A stretch of 64,000 bases of DNA, taken from contig JAYZUZ010000007.1 in the NCBI GenBank assembly GCA_036156195.1, positions 1-64,000 of the forward strand, written 5' to 3'. Positions 7,169-15,726 of the stretch are shown here, one piece after another. Source of the DNA: Abyssibacter sp036156195. Lineage in GTDB: Bacteria > Pseudomonadota > Gammaproteobacteria > Nevskiales > OUC007. Positions within the stretch are counted from its first letter, which is position 1, and each line of letters starts with the position of its first letter. The position numbers and the translations under genes are program-made. The notes under the pieces are model-generated. The model was not told the DNA's origin and did not search any database. It saw only the letters and a program-made list of their open reading frames with translations.

Positions 7169-8311
7169 TTAGCCGCCAGACGGCGTGTCGGGCTGCCCGG
7201 CCTCCGGCACCTGCGTTGCGCGAGCCGCGTCGGCGGGACTCTCGGCAGGCAGCTCCGGCAACTGCATTCGCCGCGCACGCTTGCGCCACATGCTGCGAGC
7301 CAGCGCCTGCATATCCTGGGACTCGTCCCGCTCGTCGACGATCTCGAGACCTAACAAGGTCTCGATCACGTCCTCGCTGGTCACAATCCCTGCCGTCCCA
7401 CCAAACCGATCAACCACCAGCGCAATGTGTTCGCGCTCTGTGAGAAAGCGATCAAACAGACTGGGAATCGGATAGTCCTCCGGGATAACGGGCATCGGCC
7501 GTTTGAGGCTGCCCAAGCTGCGGTCGCTATCTCCCGCCAGCAAGGCTTCGAGCACGTCGTCCTTAAGCACGTACCCCGACACTTGATCCATCGACCCATC
7601 CGTATAGCAGGGGATGCGAGAAAACCGCAGCGCGTCGCCCGAGGCATGGAAATCCGCGATCGACACGCTTTCCTCGGCCGCCACCATGACCACCCGTGGT
7701 GTCATCACGCTGGAAGCGGTCACCTCCTGGAATCGGAGCAAGTTCTTGATGATGCTGGACTCGGATGCGTGTAGCTCGCCCTGTTCTTCAACGATATCGG
7801 TCATCGCCAGAAAATCACTGCGTGACAGTACGCTGCCGTGCTCGCTGTGCTTGAGGCGCCGAGTGATGAATTGGGACATCCACACCAGCGGCGCCATCAG
7901 CGTGCCGATGAATTGCAGGCTGCGAACCGTAAACGGGGCCAGCACCTGCCAGTGGGTCGCACCCAGCGTCTTGGGGATGATCTCCGACAGCACGAGGATT
8001 GCCAGGGTCATCGCCGTCGGCACGATTAGCACTGTGATGATCGGGCTGGCGTCCGCCCAGATGGCGGCTGCCTGGTTGCCGACGCCGATCGCGCCTACGG
8101 TATGAGCAATGGTGTTCAGCGTCAGGATCGCCGCCAGCGGCTTGTCGATATTGTCCTTGAAGAGCCGTAGCTGACGACCAATCGCCGTGCCCTGCTCTTC
8201 CTGAATACGGCTGTAGGCAGGCGTGACGCTAAGCAACACGGCCTCCCACATGGAACAGAGAAACGAAAAGACGATCGAGATCAGGAAGAAGACGATCAGC
8301 AGCGTGAGCAT
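7169..8311 (-). CDS. CNNM/DUF21 transporter with CBS pair, lacking the CorC_HlyC domain
   Basis: 380 residues. The N-terminal DUF21/CNNM membrane domain, about residues 1-150, has four hydrophobic stretches and the conserved LVLSEIIPKTLGA motif. It is followed by a CBS-domain pair (about 190-330; VMTPRVVMV and DRFGGTAGIVTSEDVIE). The tail is polar and short. Related magnesium/cobalt efflux proteins of the CorB/YfjD type carry a further C-terminal CorC_HlyC domain, which is absent here. Inner membrane. The family is linked to Mg2+ or Na+/Mg2+ transport regulated by nucleotide binding to the CBS pair, and a magnesium role is inferred. An MgtE-type channel is encoded near the right end of the window but is not linked to this gene. 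Confidence 0.9.
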   Translation of the reverse strand: MLTLLIVFFLISIVFSFLCSMWEAVLLSVTPAYSRIQEEQGTAIGRQLRLFKDNIDKPLAAILTLNTIAHTVGAIGVGNQAAAIWADASPIITVLIVPTAMTLAILVLSEIIPKTLGATHWQVLAPFTVRSLQFIGTLMAPLVWMSQFITRRLKHSEHGSVLSRSDFLAMTDIVEEQGELHASESSIIKNLLRFQEVTASSVMTPRVVMVAAEESVSIADFHASGDALRFSRIPCYTDGSMDQVSGYVLKDDVLEALLAGDSDRSLGSLKRPMPVIPEDYPIPSLFDRFLTEREHIALVVDRFGGTAGIVTSEDVIETLLGLEIVDERDESQDMQALARSMWRKRARRMQLPELPAESPADAARATQVPEAGQPDTPSGG

Positions 8312-8365
8312 GTGCAGCCCGGTTGAAGAGACGATGCGTGACGATAGCCCGGCTGGGCCCAGGAC

Positions 8366-8983
8366 TCACGCTTCGCGTTGCCAGACCAGGCAATGATTGT
8401 TGGCGGGCATCGCATGATGCGCCCGGCGCACCAAGCCTGCGCGGCTGGCCAGCGCGTCGACGGCCTCTAAATCCCGCAGACCCATGGCCCTATCGCGCGC
8501 CTGTAGGTTGGCGTCGAACTCGGCGTCACTGGCCGAAACGAACTGCCCCTTCACCCGGAACGGGCCGTAAACGACGAGCCACCCCTGTGGCTTGAGTAGC
8601 CCGGTCAGCCCTTCAAAAACCGCCTCGACCCCGGCCCAGGGCATGATGTGGAAACTATTGGCCGTGAACACAGCGTCGTACGTCTGCCTGGGCCAGGGTC
8701 CACGCAGGGCATCGAGTGGGCACGGCGCCGGCAGCTGTTGGGAATCGCCTTCAGACAACCACGCCTGGATGCCGTCCAGTCGCTCGGGCAGGTCCGAACA
8801 CTGCCATCGCAGCTCCGGCCAGCGCGATGCGAAATGCACCGCATGCTGACCGGTGCCGCTGGCAATCTCGAAGACATCGACGCGAGCCGGCAGATGCGCA
8901 CGCAACACCTCTAGAATCGGCTCGCGATTGCGTTCGCAGGCCGGTGCAAAGGGGCGCGCGTCTTCTGCCTGAGGGCTCATCAA
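8366..8983 (-). CDS. DUF938 SAM-dependent methyltransferase-like protein
   Basis: 205 residues of the DUF938 family. The N-terminus has the signature CERNREPIL (about 16-24), followed by the SAM-binding motif FEIASGTGQHAVHFA (about 38-52). FTANSFHIMPW and the GPFRVKGQFVSASDAEFDANL signature are strongly family-specific. Cytosolic; the substrate is not known for the family. The ATG overlaps the stop of the dodecin gene as ATGA (8980-8983), so the two are translationally coupled. Confidence 0.9.
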   Translation of the reverse strand: MMSPQAEDARPFAPACERNREPILEVLRAHLPARVDVFEIASGTGQHAVHFASRWPELRWQCSDLPERLDGIQAWLSEGDSQQLPAPCPLDALRGPWPRQTYDAVFTANSFHIMPWAGVEAVFEGLTGLLKPQGWLVVYGPFRVKGQFVSASDAEFDANLQARDRAMGLRDLEAVDALASRAGLVRRAHHAMPANNHCLVWQREA

Positions 8984-9192
8984 TCCTTGAGCGTAAAGCC
9001 CACTTTCATCTTGACCTGCCAGTGACCGACATCACTGCCGTCGATCCAGCCACGGGTCTCCACAACCTCAAACCACTTCAGTTCATCCACATTCTTGGAG
9101 GCCCGCTTGATGCCGGTCCGCACGGCATCCTCAATGCCCTCGGTGGACGAACCCACGATCTCGATGACCTTGTATGTGTGATCGCTATCCAT
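8980..9192 (-). CDS. Dodecin, flavin storage protein
   Basis: 70 residues with the complete dodecin pattern: YKVIEIVGSSTEGIEDAV at the N-terminus, the flavin-stacking Trp (W40 in ELKWFEVVETRG) and the Gln that contacts the flavin ring (Q59 in HWQVKMKVGF). Dodecins form dodecameric hollow spheres that sequester FMN, riboflavin or CoA derivatives. An AAGGAG Shine-Dalgarno sequence lies 7 bases before the ATG. The gene is followed, with a 4-base overlap, by the DUF938 methyltransferase gene. Confidence 0.95.
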   Translation of the reverse strand: MDSDHTYKVIEIVGSSTEGIEDAVRTGIKRASKNVDELKWFEVVETRGWIDGSDVGHWQVKMKVGFTLKD

Positions 9193-9223
9193 GATCCAAC
9201 TCCTTAGCAGGATGAGCGATCAC

Positions 9224-9252
9224 ACTAACGCGGCAGCCCGACTCAAGGTCAA
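9224..9252 (-). promoter_or_regulatory. Possible sigma-70 promoter for dodecin
   Basis: Reading the minus strand, TTGACC (9252-9247) is followed after 17 bases by GTTAGT (9229-9224), about 30 bases before the dodecin start. The -35 is good (5/6) and the -10 poor (3/6). Position and spacing favour it; sequence alone is weak. Confidence 0.35.
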
Positions 9253-9269
9253 GTCACCGGCCCCACGGT

Positions 9270-11087
9270 TCAGGGGGCCTTGGGCGGCCGACTGTCCAGG
9301 TAGGCCTGCCCCGGGTTGGTTTGATGCGACCGCCCCGTGGGATCGGTCAGGTCGATCTCGATGCCGTTGTCACCCGGCGTCGAGGGCGTCCGGTACACGC
9401 GCGCCAGGGTGCTGGGTTCCGGGCGTTCCTCGGCGTCCACAACCGCATCCGGACCAATGTGATACCACTCGCCGGTGGCGTAGTCGGGGGCCAGATCGAG
9501 TAGCACCCAACCCTTTTGATCGAGGTTGACGTACTTCAGGTGCAGGTTGGAGACGCTGATCGCATTGGCCACCTCACCCGGGATCGGCAATCCGGGTGAC
9601 GTCACGGAGGGGCCGACGAACTCCACGGCAACCGGGTCATAGCTCGGCAGGGCATCCGGGTTCGGGGTGACGTCGAACGCCCAGGACGTATGGATATCCC
9701 CCGTGATCACCACGACATTGTCGACTGCGCTGGCATCCGGGTTGTCCGAGCCATCGGGATGGTTGCCTTGCAGCACCTCGTACAGGCGCTCCTGGCTGGT
9801 CGGATAACCATCCCAGGCGTCGGTGTTCAGATACGTCGGCGGCACTGCGATCGCCCCCGGCGTCACCCGCAGCTGCGACAGGATCAGCTGGTTGCCAATA
9901 ATCTTCCACTTGGCCGGGGAGCTGCGGAGCTGTTCGTGCAGCCAGGCTTCCTGATCGGGGCCGAGAATGTCGCGATGCGCGGTGGTGTCACCGCAAAGTG
10001 GATCCGGGCTCATGTAATCACGCACCGCTTCCCGCTGGAATGCGGCACCGGCATCGGATTCGTCGTCGCGCCCCCACAGCCGGGTGTCGATCATGATGAT
10101 GTCGGCGAACTGGCCTGCCGAGTACTTGCGCCAGGTCTTGCCCAGGGATGGATTGAATAGCTGCCCCTGGGTGATGACATCGTCCTCGGCCGGCCGAATG
10201 GGCATCCACTCGAAATAGGCCTGAATGCCAAAACTCTTGCGTTCGTACCAGATGCCTTCACCGCCCTCTTCGATCGAGCCTTCTGTGTGATTGTTCGCCG
10301 TGCACTTGCGCGAGTTGTCAGTGGTCTCGTGGTCGTCCCAGACCGTGACCCAGGTGAACTGGCGGTGCAGTTCGGACAGGTCGGGCTCGGCCTTGTGCAG
10401 GGCGTGGCGCCGACGGTAATCGTCCAGCGTCAGCATCTCGCCGGGCGGGTCTACCTCGCGGGTGTCGCCGTACTCCCCATTGCCATATTCGTAGATGTAA
10501 TCGCCCAAGTGGACGATCAGATCGATGTCGTTGCGATCAGCGATTTCCTTGTAGACGTGGAAATAGCCATGCGGGTAGTTCGAGCAGGACACCACGGCAA
10601 TCCGCAGCCGGTTGTCGGTGTCGGCATCCCAGTCCGGCAGTGTCTGTGCCCGGCCAACAGGCGAATCGAAGCCCAAGGCGCTGAACTGGTAGTAGTAAGC
10701 CGTGTAGGGATTCAACCCCTGGGCATCCACCTTGACGCAGTAGTCGTTGGCGGCCAGCGCCATGGTCTGGCCGGTGGACACGCGCTGCGTCAGTTCGGGG
10801 TCGGAATAAATGGACCAGAGTACGGGGACGTCGCCGGCGACCAGTTGCCCGTCCTCATCCATCTGGGTCACACGCGTCCAGAGGATGACGCTGCTGCTGG
10901 TCGGGTCGCCACTGGCAACCGAATGTTTGAACGGATCAACCGTCCCCACGCCGGGCAGCGGTGTGCGCTGCTGGTCGCGTGGCGTGGATGACTGGCCACA
11001 ACCAGCCAGCGTGACTGCGCTGGCGGCCCCAACCACAGCCGAGGACCGCAGAAAATCGCGGCGATTCAACGTCCGATTCGACGACAT
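9270..11087 (-). CDS. phoD: PhoD-family alkaline phosphatase/phosphodiesterase, Tat-exported
   Basis: 605 residues. The N-terminus carries a twin-arginine motif (NRRDFLR) and a hydrophobic stretch ending in LAGC, so it is a Tat substrate and probably a lipoprotein. The PhoD N-terminal beta domain (HSVASGDPTSSSVILWTRV) and catalytic domain follow. Metal-site segments include CSNYPHGYFHVYK, HLGDYIYEYG, WDDHETTDNS and ITGDIHTSWAF. The family releases phosphate from phosphomono- and diesters in the periplasm, using Ca2+ and Fe3+. GGGAGG lies before the ATG. A second, more distant PhoD is encoded at 19249-20886. The gene is divergent from the BI-1 gene. Confidence 0.95.
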   Translation of the reverse strand: MSSNRTLNRRDFLRSSAVVGAASAVTLAGCGQSSTPRDQQRTPLPGVGTVDPFKHSVASGDPTSSSVILWTRVTQMDEDGQLVAGDVPVLWSIYSDPELTQRVSTGQTMALAANDYCVKVDAQGLNPYTAYYYQFSALGFDSPVGRAQTLPDWDADTDNRLRIAVVSCSNYPHGYFHVYKEIADRNDIDLIVHLGDYIYEYGNGEYGDTREVDPPGEMLTLDDYRRRHALHKAEPDLSELHRQFTWVTVWDDHETTDNSRKCTANNHTEGSIEEGGEGIWYERKSFGIQAYFEWMPIRPAEDDVITQGQLFNPSLGKTWRKYSAGQFADIIMIDTRLWGRDDESDAGAAFQREAVRDYMSPDPLCGDTTAHRDILGPDQEAWLHEQLRSSPAKWKIIGNQLILSQLRVTPGAIAVPPTYLNTDAWDGYPTSQERLYEVLQGNHPDGSDNPDASAVDNVVVITGDIHTSWAFDVTPNPDALPSYDPVAVEFVGPSVTSPGLPIPGEVANAISVSNLHLKYVNLDQKGWVLLDLAPDYATGEWYHIGPDAVVDAEERPEPSTLARVYRTPSTPGDNGIEIDLTDPTGRSHQTNPGQAYLDSRPPKAP

Positions 11088-11180
11088 GACACCCTCCCAA
11101 AACCAAGCCCGCTAGTATGCTGTACCGTCGTGTCAATTCCATGTCATCGATGTGGACGACTCGACACGCTGACCCGGAAC

Positions 11181-11225
11181 TTGCCTTTGCGCGCCGGTGT
11201 CTCCATAAAGGCCCTGTCGACAGGG
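11181..11225 (+). promoter_or_regulatory. Putative promoter plus 14-bp palindrome upstream of the BI-1 gene
   Basis: TTGCCT (11181-11186) and CATAAA (11204-11209) are separated by exactly 17 bases. Immediately downstream, at the expected transcription start, lies the perfect palindrome CCCTGTCGACAGGG (11212-11225). The arrangement suggests a repressor operator overlapping the start site. The promoter elements are only moderately good (4/6 each). Confidence 0.5.
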
Positions 11226-11260
11226 TCGACTTTGCCCCATTCATACAGGAACGACTGCTG

Positions 11261-11950
11261 ATGCATTCTTCTTACGACATTGCAGCCGCGCGGCCGCAAT
11301 CCGCGCTGCAGACCAACAAGGTCCTGCGCAACACGTACATGTTGCTGTCCATGACGCTGCTGTTCAGCGCCGCCATGGCCGGTCTCTCGATGGCATTGAA
11401 CGTGCCCTACGGCGCGGCGTTGCTGTGTTCGCTGGCCTCGCTGGCCATCATCTGGTTCGTCATCCCACGCACGGCCCAGTCCGCCAACGGCCTGATTGCG
11501 GTGTTTGCCTTCACCGGCCTGCTGGGTTTCGGTCTGGGCCCGGTACTCAACATGTACCTCGCCGGCTTCTCGAACGGCGGCCAGGTCGTGATGATGGCCC
11601 TGGGCCTGACCGGCTTTACCTTCGTCGGCCTGTCGGCGTATGCGATCACCACCAAAAAGGATTTCAGCTTCATGGGCCAGATGCTCATGGCCGGCATCCT
11701 CGTCGCTTTTGTGGCCAGCATCGGCGTGCTCATCGCCTCACTGTTCGGTTTTTACTGGCAGCCGCTCGGCTTGGCGATCTCCGCCCTGTTCACCATTCTG
11801 ATGTGTGGTCTGATCCTTTATCAGACCGGTGAGATCGTGAATGGCGGCGAAACCAATTACATCCTCGCGACCACGACGTTGTACTTGTCGATCTACAACC
11901 TGTTCACAAGCCTGCTGCACATTCTCGGTGTGTCGATGGGCGAAGACTGA
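11261..11950 (+). CDS. Bax inhibitor-1/YccA family membrane protein
   Basis: 229 residues from ATG 11261, chosen because the protein then starts MHSSYDIAAARP like other YccA/BI-1 homologues. An open 48-residue extension upstream is out of character. Seven hydrophobic segments follow an N-terminal NKVLRNTYMLLSMTL motif, with the family signature GLTGFTFVGLSAYAITTKKDF in the middle and an acidic C-terminus. E. coli YccA binds and modulates the FtsH protease; BI-1 relatives act as pH-sensitive Ca2+ leak channels. Inner membrane. CAGGA lies about 10 bases before the start. A strong terminator follows. Confidence 0.93.
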   Translation: MHSSYDIAAARPQSALQTNKVLRNTYMLLSMTLLFSAAMAGLSMALNVPYGAALLCSLASLAIIWFVIPRTAQSANGLIAVFAFTGLLGFGLGPVLNMYLAGFSNGGQVVMMALGLTGFTFVGLSAYAITTKKDFSFMGQMLMAGILVAFVASIGVLIASLFGFYWQPLGLAISALFTILMCGLILYQTGEIVNGGETNYILATTTLYLSIYNLFTSLLHILGVSMGED

Positions 11951-11976
11951 ATCGGCTAGCGCTGTTTTAGTCAGTC

Positions 11977-12010
11977 ACTGCGGCCGCCTTCGGGCGGCCG
12001 CAGTCGTTTT
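11977..12010 (+). terminator. Intrinsic terminator after the BI-1 gene
   Basis: A perfect 12-bp stem, ACTGCGGCCGCC (11977-11988) and GGCGGCCGCAGT (11993-12004), closes a TTCG tetraloop and is followed by CGTTTT. It lies 26 bases after the BI-1 stop. Confidence 0.9.
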
Positions 12011-12076
12011 GGGCCCGCTGTCCGCCTGCGCGGCCAGATTGCGCATACTAGGCAGGCCTCCGATCCGTGCTGCCCC

Positions 12077-12634
12077 ATGTCTCGCTGTCTTGTCGCGTTC
12101 CTCCTGATACCGGCGCTGGCCGGTGCTCAAGCCACTCCCGCCGCCCTGGAGCAGAAAGCCCGTCAATGCGAAGCCCTGGCACAGGCCGGTGACTTCGCGG
12201 GGATGCAGGCTTGCATCGCGGAGCTGGAGCAACAGATGAACGCAGCATTTCCCGCGGCGGATCGCGGCCTAATCGCCGAACCGGTGAATCCCGAGCCGGC
12301 TCCATCGTCCGCGAAGCCGGCGCAGCACCAGCCTGATCCACAAGCCCGCCAGTGCGTGGACATCGTCACCGAACGAGGCGCTGCCGCCGGCGATCACCGG
12401 CAGTGGCGATATCGGGCCGTCAATGCCTGTGACCGGCCGGTGACCGTCCATTTCTGTGTGGTCGATGGCCCCAATCGTCCCAGCCACCGCCAACAGTCGC
12501 GGCTGGCAGGCGGTGCAGAAACCAGTTGGTCCTTCACACTCAGCGACCGCTACGAATCCCCGCTGTCGGTTTATGACGCCTGCTTCAAGGCCGAGCGCTG
12601 CAGGCCGGCAGGTGCGGTCGGCTGTAGCGGGTAA
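12077..12634 (+). CDS. Secreted Cys-containing protein of unknown function
   Basis: 185 residues. A short signal peptide (MSRCLVAFLLIPALAGAQA) predicts export. Residues 20-60 form a helical, charged segment with two Cys. A Pro/Ala-rich linker (about 75-95) leads to a second domain with six or so Cys and the pattern NACDRPVTVHFCVVDG, suggesting a disulfide-bonded beta domain. I do not recognise the family. The gene ends 3 bases before the stop of the convergent MATE gene. Confidence 0.65.
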   Translation: MSRCLVAFLLIPALAGAQATPAALEQKARQCEALAQAGDFAGMQACIAELEQQMNAAFPAADRGLIAEPVNPEPAPSSAKPAQHQPDPQARQCVDIVTERGAAAGDHRQWRYRAVNACDRPVTVHFCVVDGPNRPSHRQQSRLAGGAETSWSFTLSDRYESPLSVYDACFKAERCRPAGAVGCSG

Positions 12635-12637
12635 GTG

Positions 12638-14005
12638 CTATTTGGACTGGGCTGCGGCATGACCCGCCACTGAAGCGCGCAGCCCCGGATAGAACAACAG
12701 CAGCGCCACCGCTCGCAGCACCACATAAGCCACGAAGGCCATCCACAGCCCCAGGTTCCCCGCTGCGGGCGCCAATGTGATCGCCAGCACCAGAAACCCG
12801 GAGGCTGACAGCAGCGACGCATTGCGCATCTGCGCGGTGGCCGTGGCCGCAATGAAGACGCCGTCGAGTTGAAACGCGGCGAATGACAGGGCGACATACG
12901 CGGCTGCCCAGGGCAGATAGTCGCCCGCGACGGCCTGCACCGCCGTGAGATCCGTGAGCAAGGCCACCAGCCCGTGGCCAGCCACCAGCAAGACCATGGC
13001 CAGCGCCACCGCCGTTGCCAACGCCCAGTGCGTGCTTCGGCGAATGGCAAGATCGAAGTGGCGGCAATCCCCTCGTCCAAACGCTGCGCCCACCAACGCC
13101 TCGGCCGCATAGGCAAATCCGTCGAGGAAATAAGCGCTGAAGGTAATGAACTGCAAGAGCACGTGGTTTGCGGCGAGCACCGTGTCGCCGAATGCGGCAC
13201 CGGCATTGGTGAACCCGGCGAAGCAGGCCAGCATCAGCAAGGTCCGGATCATGATGTCGCGGTTCGCACGCAGCAGCGGCCACCAGGCCGCAGCCGGGCG
13301 CAGTTGTGACCAAGTCCAGAAGGCACCCCGGTCGCTGCGCGACCGCTGGAGTTGCACAACCACCCAACCCCCACCCACCAGCAGGGTCACCCACTCCGAG
13401 ATCGCGGTTCCTGCCGCAATGCCGCGCAGGCCCCAGTCCAGCCCGGCAGCCAACCAGACATCCAATGCGACATTCAGGCTATTCATCAGCAGCTGGAGGC
13501 CCATGAGCGTGCGGCTGCGCCCCTGCCCAATGAGCACCCCTGACAGCACGAACACACCCAGTGCCGCCGGCGCACCCCAGATGCGAATCGCCAGATACTC
13601 GGCAGCCCCGGCCTCGACCTCGGCGCTGGCATCAAACACGGCTAGCAACCCGTGGATTAGCGGTGCCTGCAGCAACACCAGCGCGGTGCCCAGCGCCAGT
13701 CCGAGCAGGCTGGCCCGGAGTAAGGTGGCCCGGATCTCGACCGGATCGCGTCGCCCGACCGCCTGGGCAACAAAGCCGGTTGTACCCATGCGCAGGAAGC
13801 CGAAGGCCCAGTAGATCAGGCTGAAGATCAGCGACCCCAGGGCAATGGCACCCAGTTCGGACACGGTCCCCAAATGGCCGATGACCGCGGTATCCACCAG
13901 CCCCAGCAGCGGCGCCGCAATATTCGCGAAGATGATTGGCCAGGCAATAGCCAGAATGCGCCGATGCGTGGGCGCAGGGTCTAACTGGGCGGTCGCGGAA
14001 GGCAT
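12638..14005 (-). CDS. MATE-family efflux transporter (DinF branch)
   Basis: 455 residues with about 12 membrane spans. The N-terminus ILAIAWPIIFANIAAPLLGL followed by VDTAVIGHLG is characteristic of the DinF subgroup of MATE Na+ or H+/drug antiporters. QAVGRRDP in the first cytoplasmic loop and the mirrored second half (ILAANHVLLQF, EALVGAAFGRGD) support two six-helix bundles. Inner membrane exporter, substrate unknown. Divergent from the iron alcohol dehydrogenase gene, 141 bases apart. Confidence 0.92.
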   Translation of the reverse strand: MPSATAQLDPAPTHRRILAIAWPIIFANIAAPLLGLVDTAVIGHLGTVSELGAIALGSLIFSLIYWAFGFLRMGTTGFVAQAVGRRDPVEIRATLLRASLLGLALGTALVLLQAPLIHGLLAVFDASAEVEAGAAEYLAIRIWGAPAALGVFVLSGVLIGQGRSRTLMGLQLLMNSLNVALDVWLAAGLDWGLRGIAAGTAISEWVTLLVGGGWVVVQLQRSRSDRGAFWTWSQLRPAAAWWPLLRANRDIMIRTLLMLACFAGFTNAGAAFGDTVLAANHVLLQFITFSAYFLDGFAYAAEALVGAAFGRGDCRHFDLAIRRSTHWALATAVALAMVLLVAGHGLVALLTDLTAVQAVAGDYLPWAAAYVALSFAAFQLDGVFIAATATAQMRNASLLSASGFLVLAITLAPAAGNLGLWMAFVAYVVLRAVALLLFYPGLRASVAGHAAAQSK

Positions 14006-14146
14006 TGGAACAGGCGCTGAACGAGATGGGAACGGGTGATGCCGCCTGCGAGCCTACGCGGGATCAGGCTTCGCGTCGCTTGCGCAGGCTGTTCTACAGC
14101 GGATTGGTCTGGCCGCAATCGGCACGTCCGCCGGATCAGCGGCATA

Positions 14147-15514
14147 ATGCAGGCCTCCACACAGGTGGCGCACTGGCTGCGCCGCTCGCTCACAGCCGGT
14201 CTGGACCAGGCGGCCGACGGTGCGCAGTTGCTGACAAAGACAATTGCCTGGCTTGCTCAGAGAGACGTCATGCCGTTCAGCCTGCAAGTTTTGTTTTACC
14301 GCTTCTACATGGCCCTGTTGAAGCTCTCCATCCGCATTCTGCCGTTCAAGCAGCCACGCTTATTCACAGGCGCTGATTCAGCGCTCGCGCTGTGCGATGC
14401 CCTGGCCGCTAATGGCACCAAGCGGCTGATGATCGTGACGGATGCCGTATTGATGAAGATCGGCCTGGTCGATCCGATCAAGCAGCGCCTGGAAGACGCA
14501 GGCGTCCAGGTCACGATTTACGACGGTGTCGAACCAGACCCCAGCGTTGAGCAAATTGAAGCGGGGGTCACACAGGTCAAGGCCGATCAGGCCGAGGCCA
14601 TCCTCGCCATTGGCGGCGGCTCCAGCATTGATGCAGCCAAGGTGATTGCCGCGCGGGCGACCAACAACAAGCCCATTCGGCGCATGGAAGGTCTGTTCCG
14701 CGTGTTCCGCCGCCCCCTGCCGCTGCATGCCATCCCGACCACGGCCGGCACCGGCTCGGAGGTCACCATCGCCGCCGTGGTCTCCGATCTCGAACGTCAG
14801 AAGAAGATGTCGATCATCGACCTCAAATTGGCGCCGGTCACCGCCTGCCTGGACGGCAAGCTCATGGCCGGTCTGCCACCGGGCGTCACCGCGGCGACCG
14901 GCATGGACGCGCTCACCCACGCCGTCGAAGCCTACATCTCCCGCAATGCGCTCAAGCGCACCGACACCGAAGCCCTGGAGGCCACGCGGCTGATCATGGA
15001 GCACCTGCCCAAGGTCATGGCAGATGGCAACAACATCGAGTCGCGTCAGCAGATGGCGCAGGCGTCCTATCAGGCCGGCATCGCCTTTACCCAGGCCGGG
15101 GTGGGCTATGTGCACGCCATTTCGCACAACTTTGGCGCGCGCTATCACACGCCTCACGGACTGGGTAACGCCATTGTGCTGCCGCATGTGCTGGAGTTTT
15201 CCAAGTCCGCCTGCACCGAGCGCCTGGCAGACCTGGCCCGCGTCAGCGGCCTCGACAACGATGGCGCCGGCAGCGCCGAGCTGGCTGATCGCTTCATTCA
15301 GCGCATTCGCGACATGAATGCCGAGTTCGGCATTCCGACGGGCCTCGAGGCATTGCAGGATGCCGATGTTCCCGCCATTGCCAAGGCCGCCATGGCGGAA
15401 GCGCACTTCACCTATGCCGTGCCCCGTTACATGGATCGACCCACCTGCGAAGCCTTCGTCCGCAGTCTGAAGCTGGACCCTCAGCCGGATCGCACAACCG
15501 CCCAAGCCGCCTGA
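14147..15514 (+). CDS. Iron-containing (group III) alcohol dehydrogenase
   Basis: 455 residues from ATG 14147. NAD(P)-binding motif GGGSSIDAAK at 157-166. Iron ligands fit the FucO pattern: D254 and H258 in MDALTHA, H323 and H337 in VHAISH...HTPHGLGNA. The core family is about 380-390 residues, so this protein has about 60 extra residues at the N-terminus (a helical segment before KQPRLFTG). A shorter start at residue 42 is possible. Reduces aldehydes or oxidises short alcohols in the cytoplasm; the substrate is not predictable. A GC-rich weak hairpin follows the stop (15541-15562) without a T tract. Confidence 0.92.
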   Translation: MQASTQVAHWLRRSLTAGLDQAADGAQLLTKTIAWLAQRDVMPFSLQVLFYRFYMALLKLSIRILPFKQPRLFTGADSALALCDALAANGTKRLMIVTDAVLMKIGLVDPIKQRLEDAGVQVTIYDGVEPDPSVEQIEAGVTQVKADQAEAILAIGGGSSIDAAKVIAARATNNKPIRRMEGLFRVFRRPLPLHAIPTTAGTGSEVTIAAVVSDLERQKKMSIIDLKLAPVTACLDGKLMAGLPPGVTAATGMDALTHAVEAYISRNALKRTDTEALEATRLIMEHLPKVMADGNNIESRQQMAQASYQAGIAFTQAGVGYVHAISHNFGARYHTPHGLGNAIVLPHVLEFSKSACTERLADLARVSGLDNDGAGSAELADRFIQRIRDMNAEFGIPTGLEALQDADVPAIAKAAMAEAHFTYAVPRYMDRPTCEAFVRSLKLDPQPDRTTAQAA

Positions 15515-15567
15515 ACGATTCCTGACCAGATCGGAGAACCCCTGGGCGCTGCAACGCCCGGGCGACT

Positions 15568-15602
15568 TCCTCCACAGTGTTATCCACAGTTTCTGTGGAA
15601 AA
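15568..15602. promoter_or_regulatory. Cluster of DnaA-box-like 9-mers
   Basis: A perfect consensus DnaA box, TTATCCACA, lies at 15580-15588. A one-mismatch box in the opposite orientation (TTTTCCACA on the minus strand) lies at 15594-15602, and a weaker one at 15568-15576. The inner halves also pair as a 7-bp hairpin, TCCACAG-TTT-CTGTGGA. The cluster sits in the 212-base gap before the amidase gene. It could be a DnaA-titrating or DnaA-regulated site, or simply a hairpin. Confidence 0.45.
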
Positions 15603-15726
15603 CCCTGGCCCGGCTGGACCCAGGCGCCCAGCCGGGTGCATTGCGCTGCCAATGGCATCGTAACAACCGTGCGGCACAGTCTGTTCTGCACCACATTTCA
15701 AACCAATGATTACGGGGACGACATCC

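Noticed and set aside
11112..11136. TTGACA on the minus strand as promoter of phoD
   Set aside because: No -10-like hexamer at 16-18 bases; the nearest candidates are 11-13 bases away.
14378..15694. Minus-strand open frame opposite the iron alcohol dehydrogenase
   Set aside because: The plus-strand enzyme has all metal and NAD motifs; the minus frame has none.
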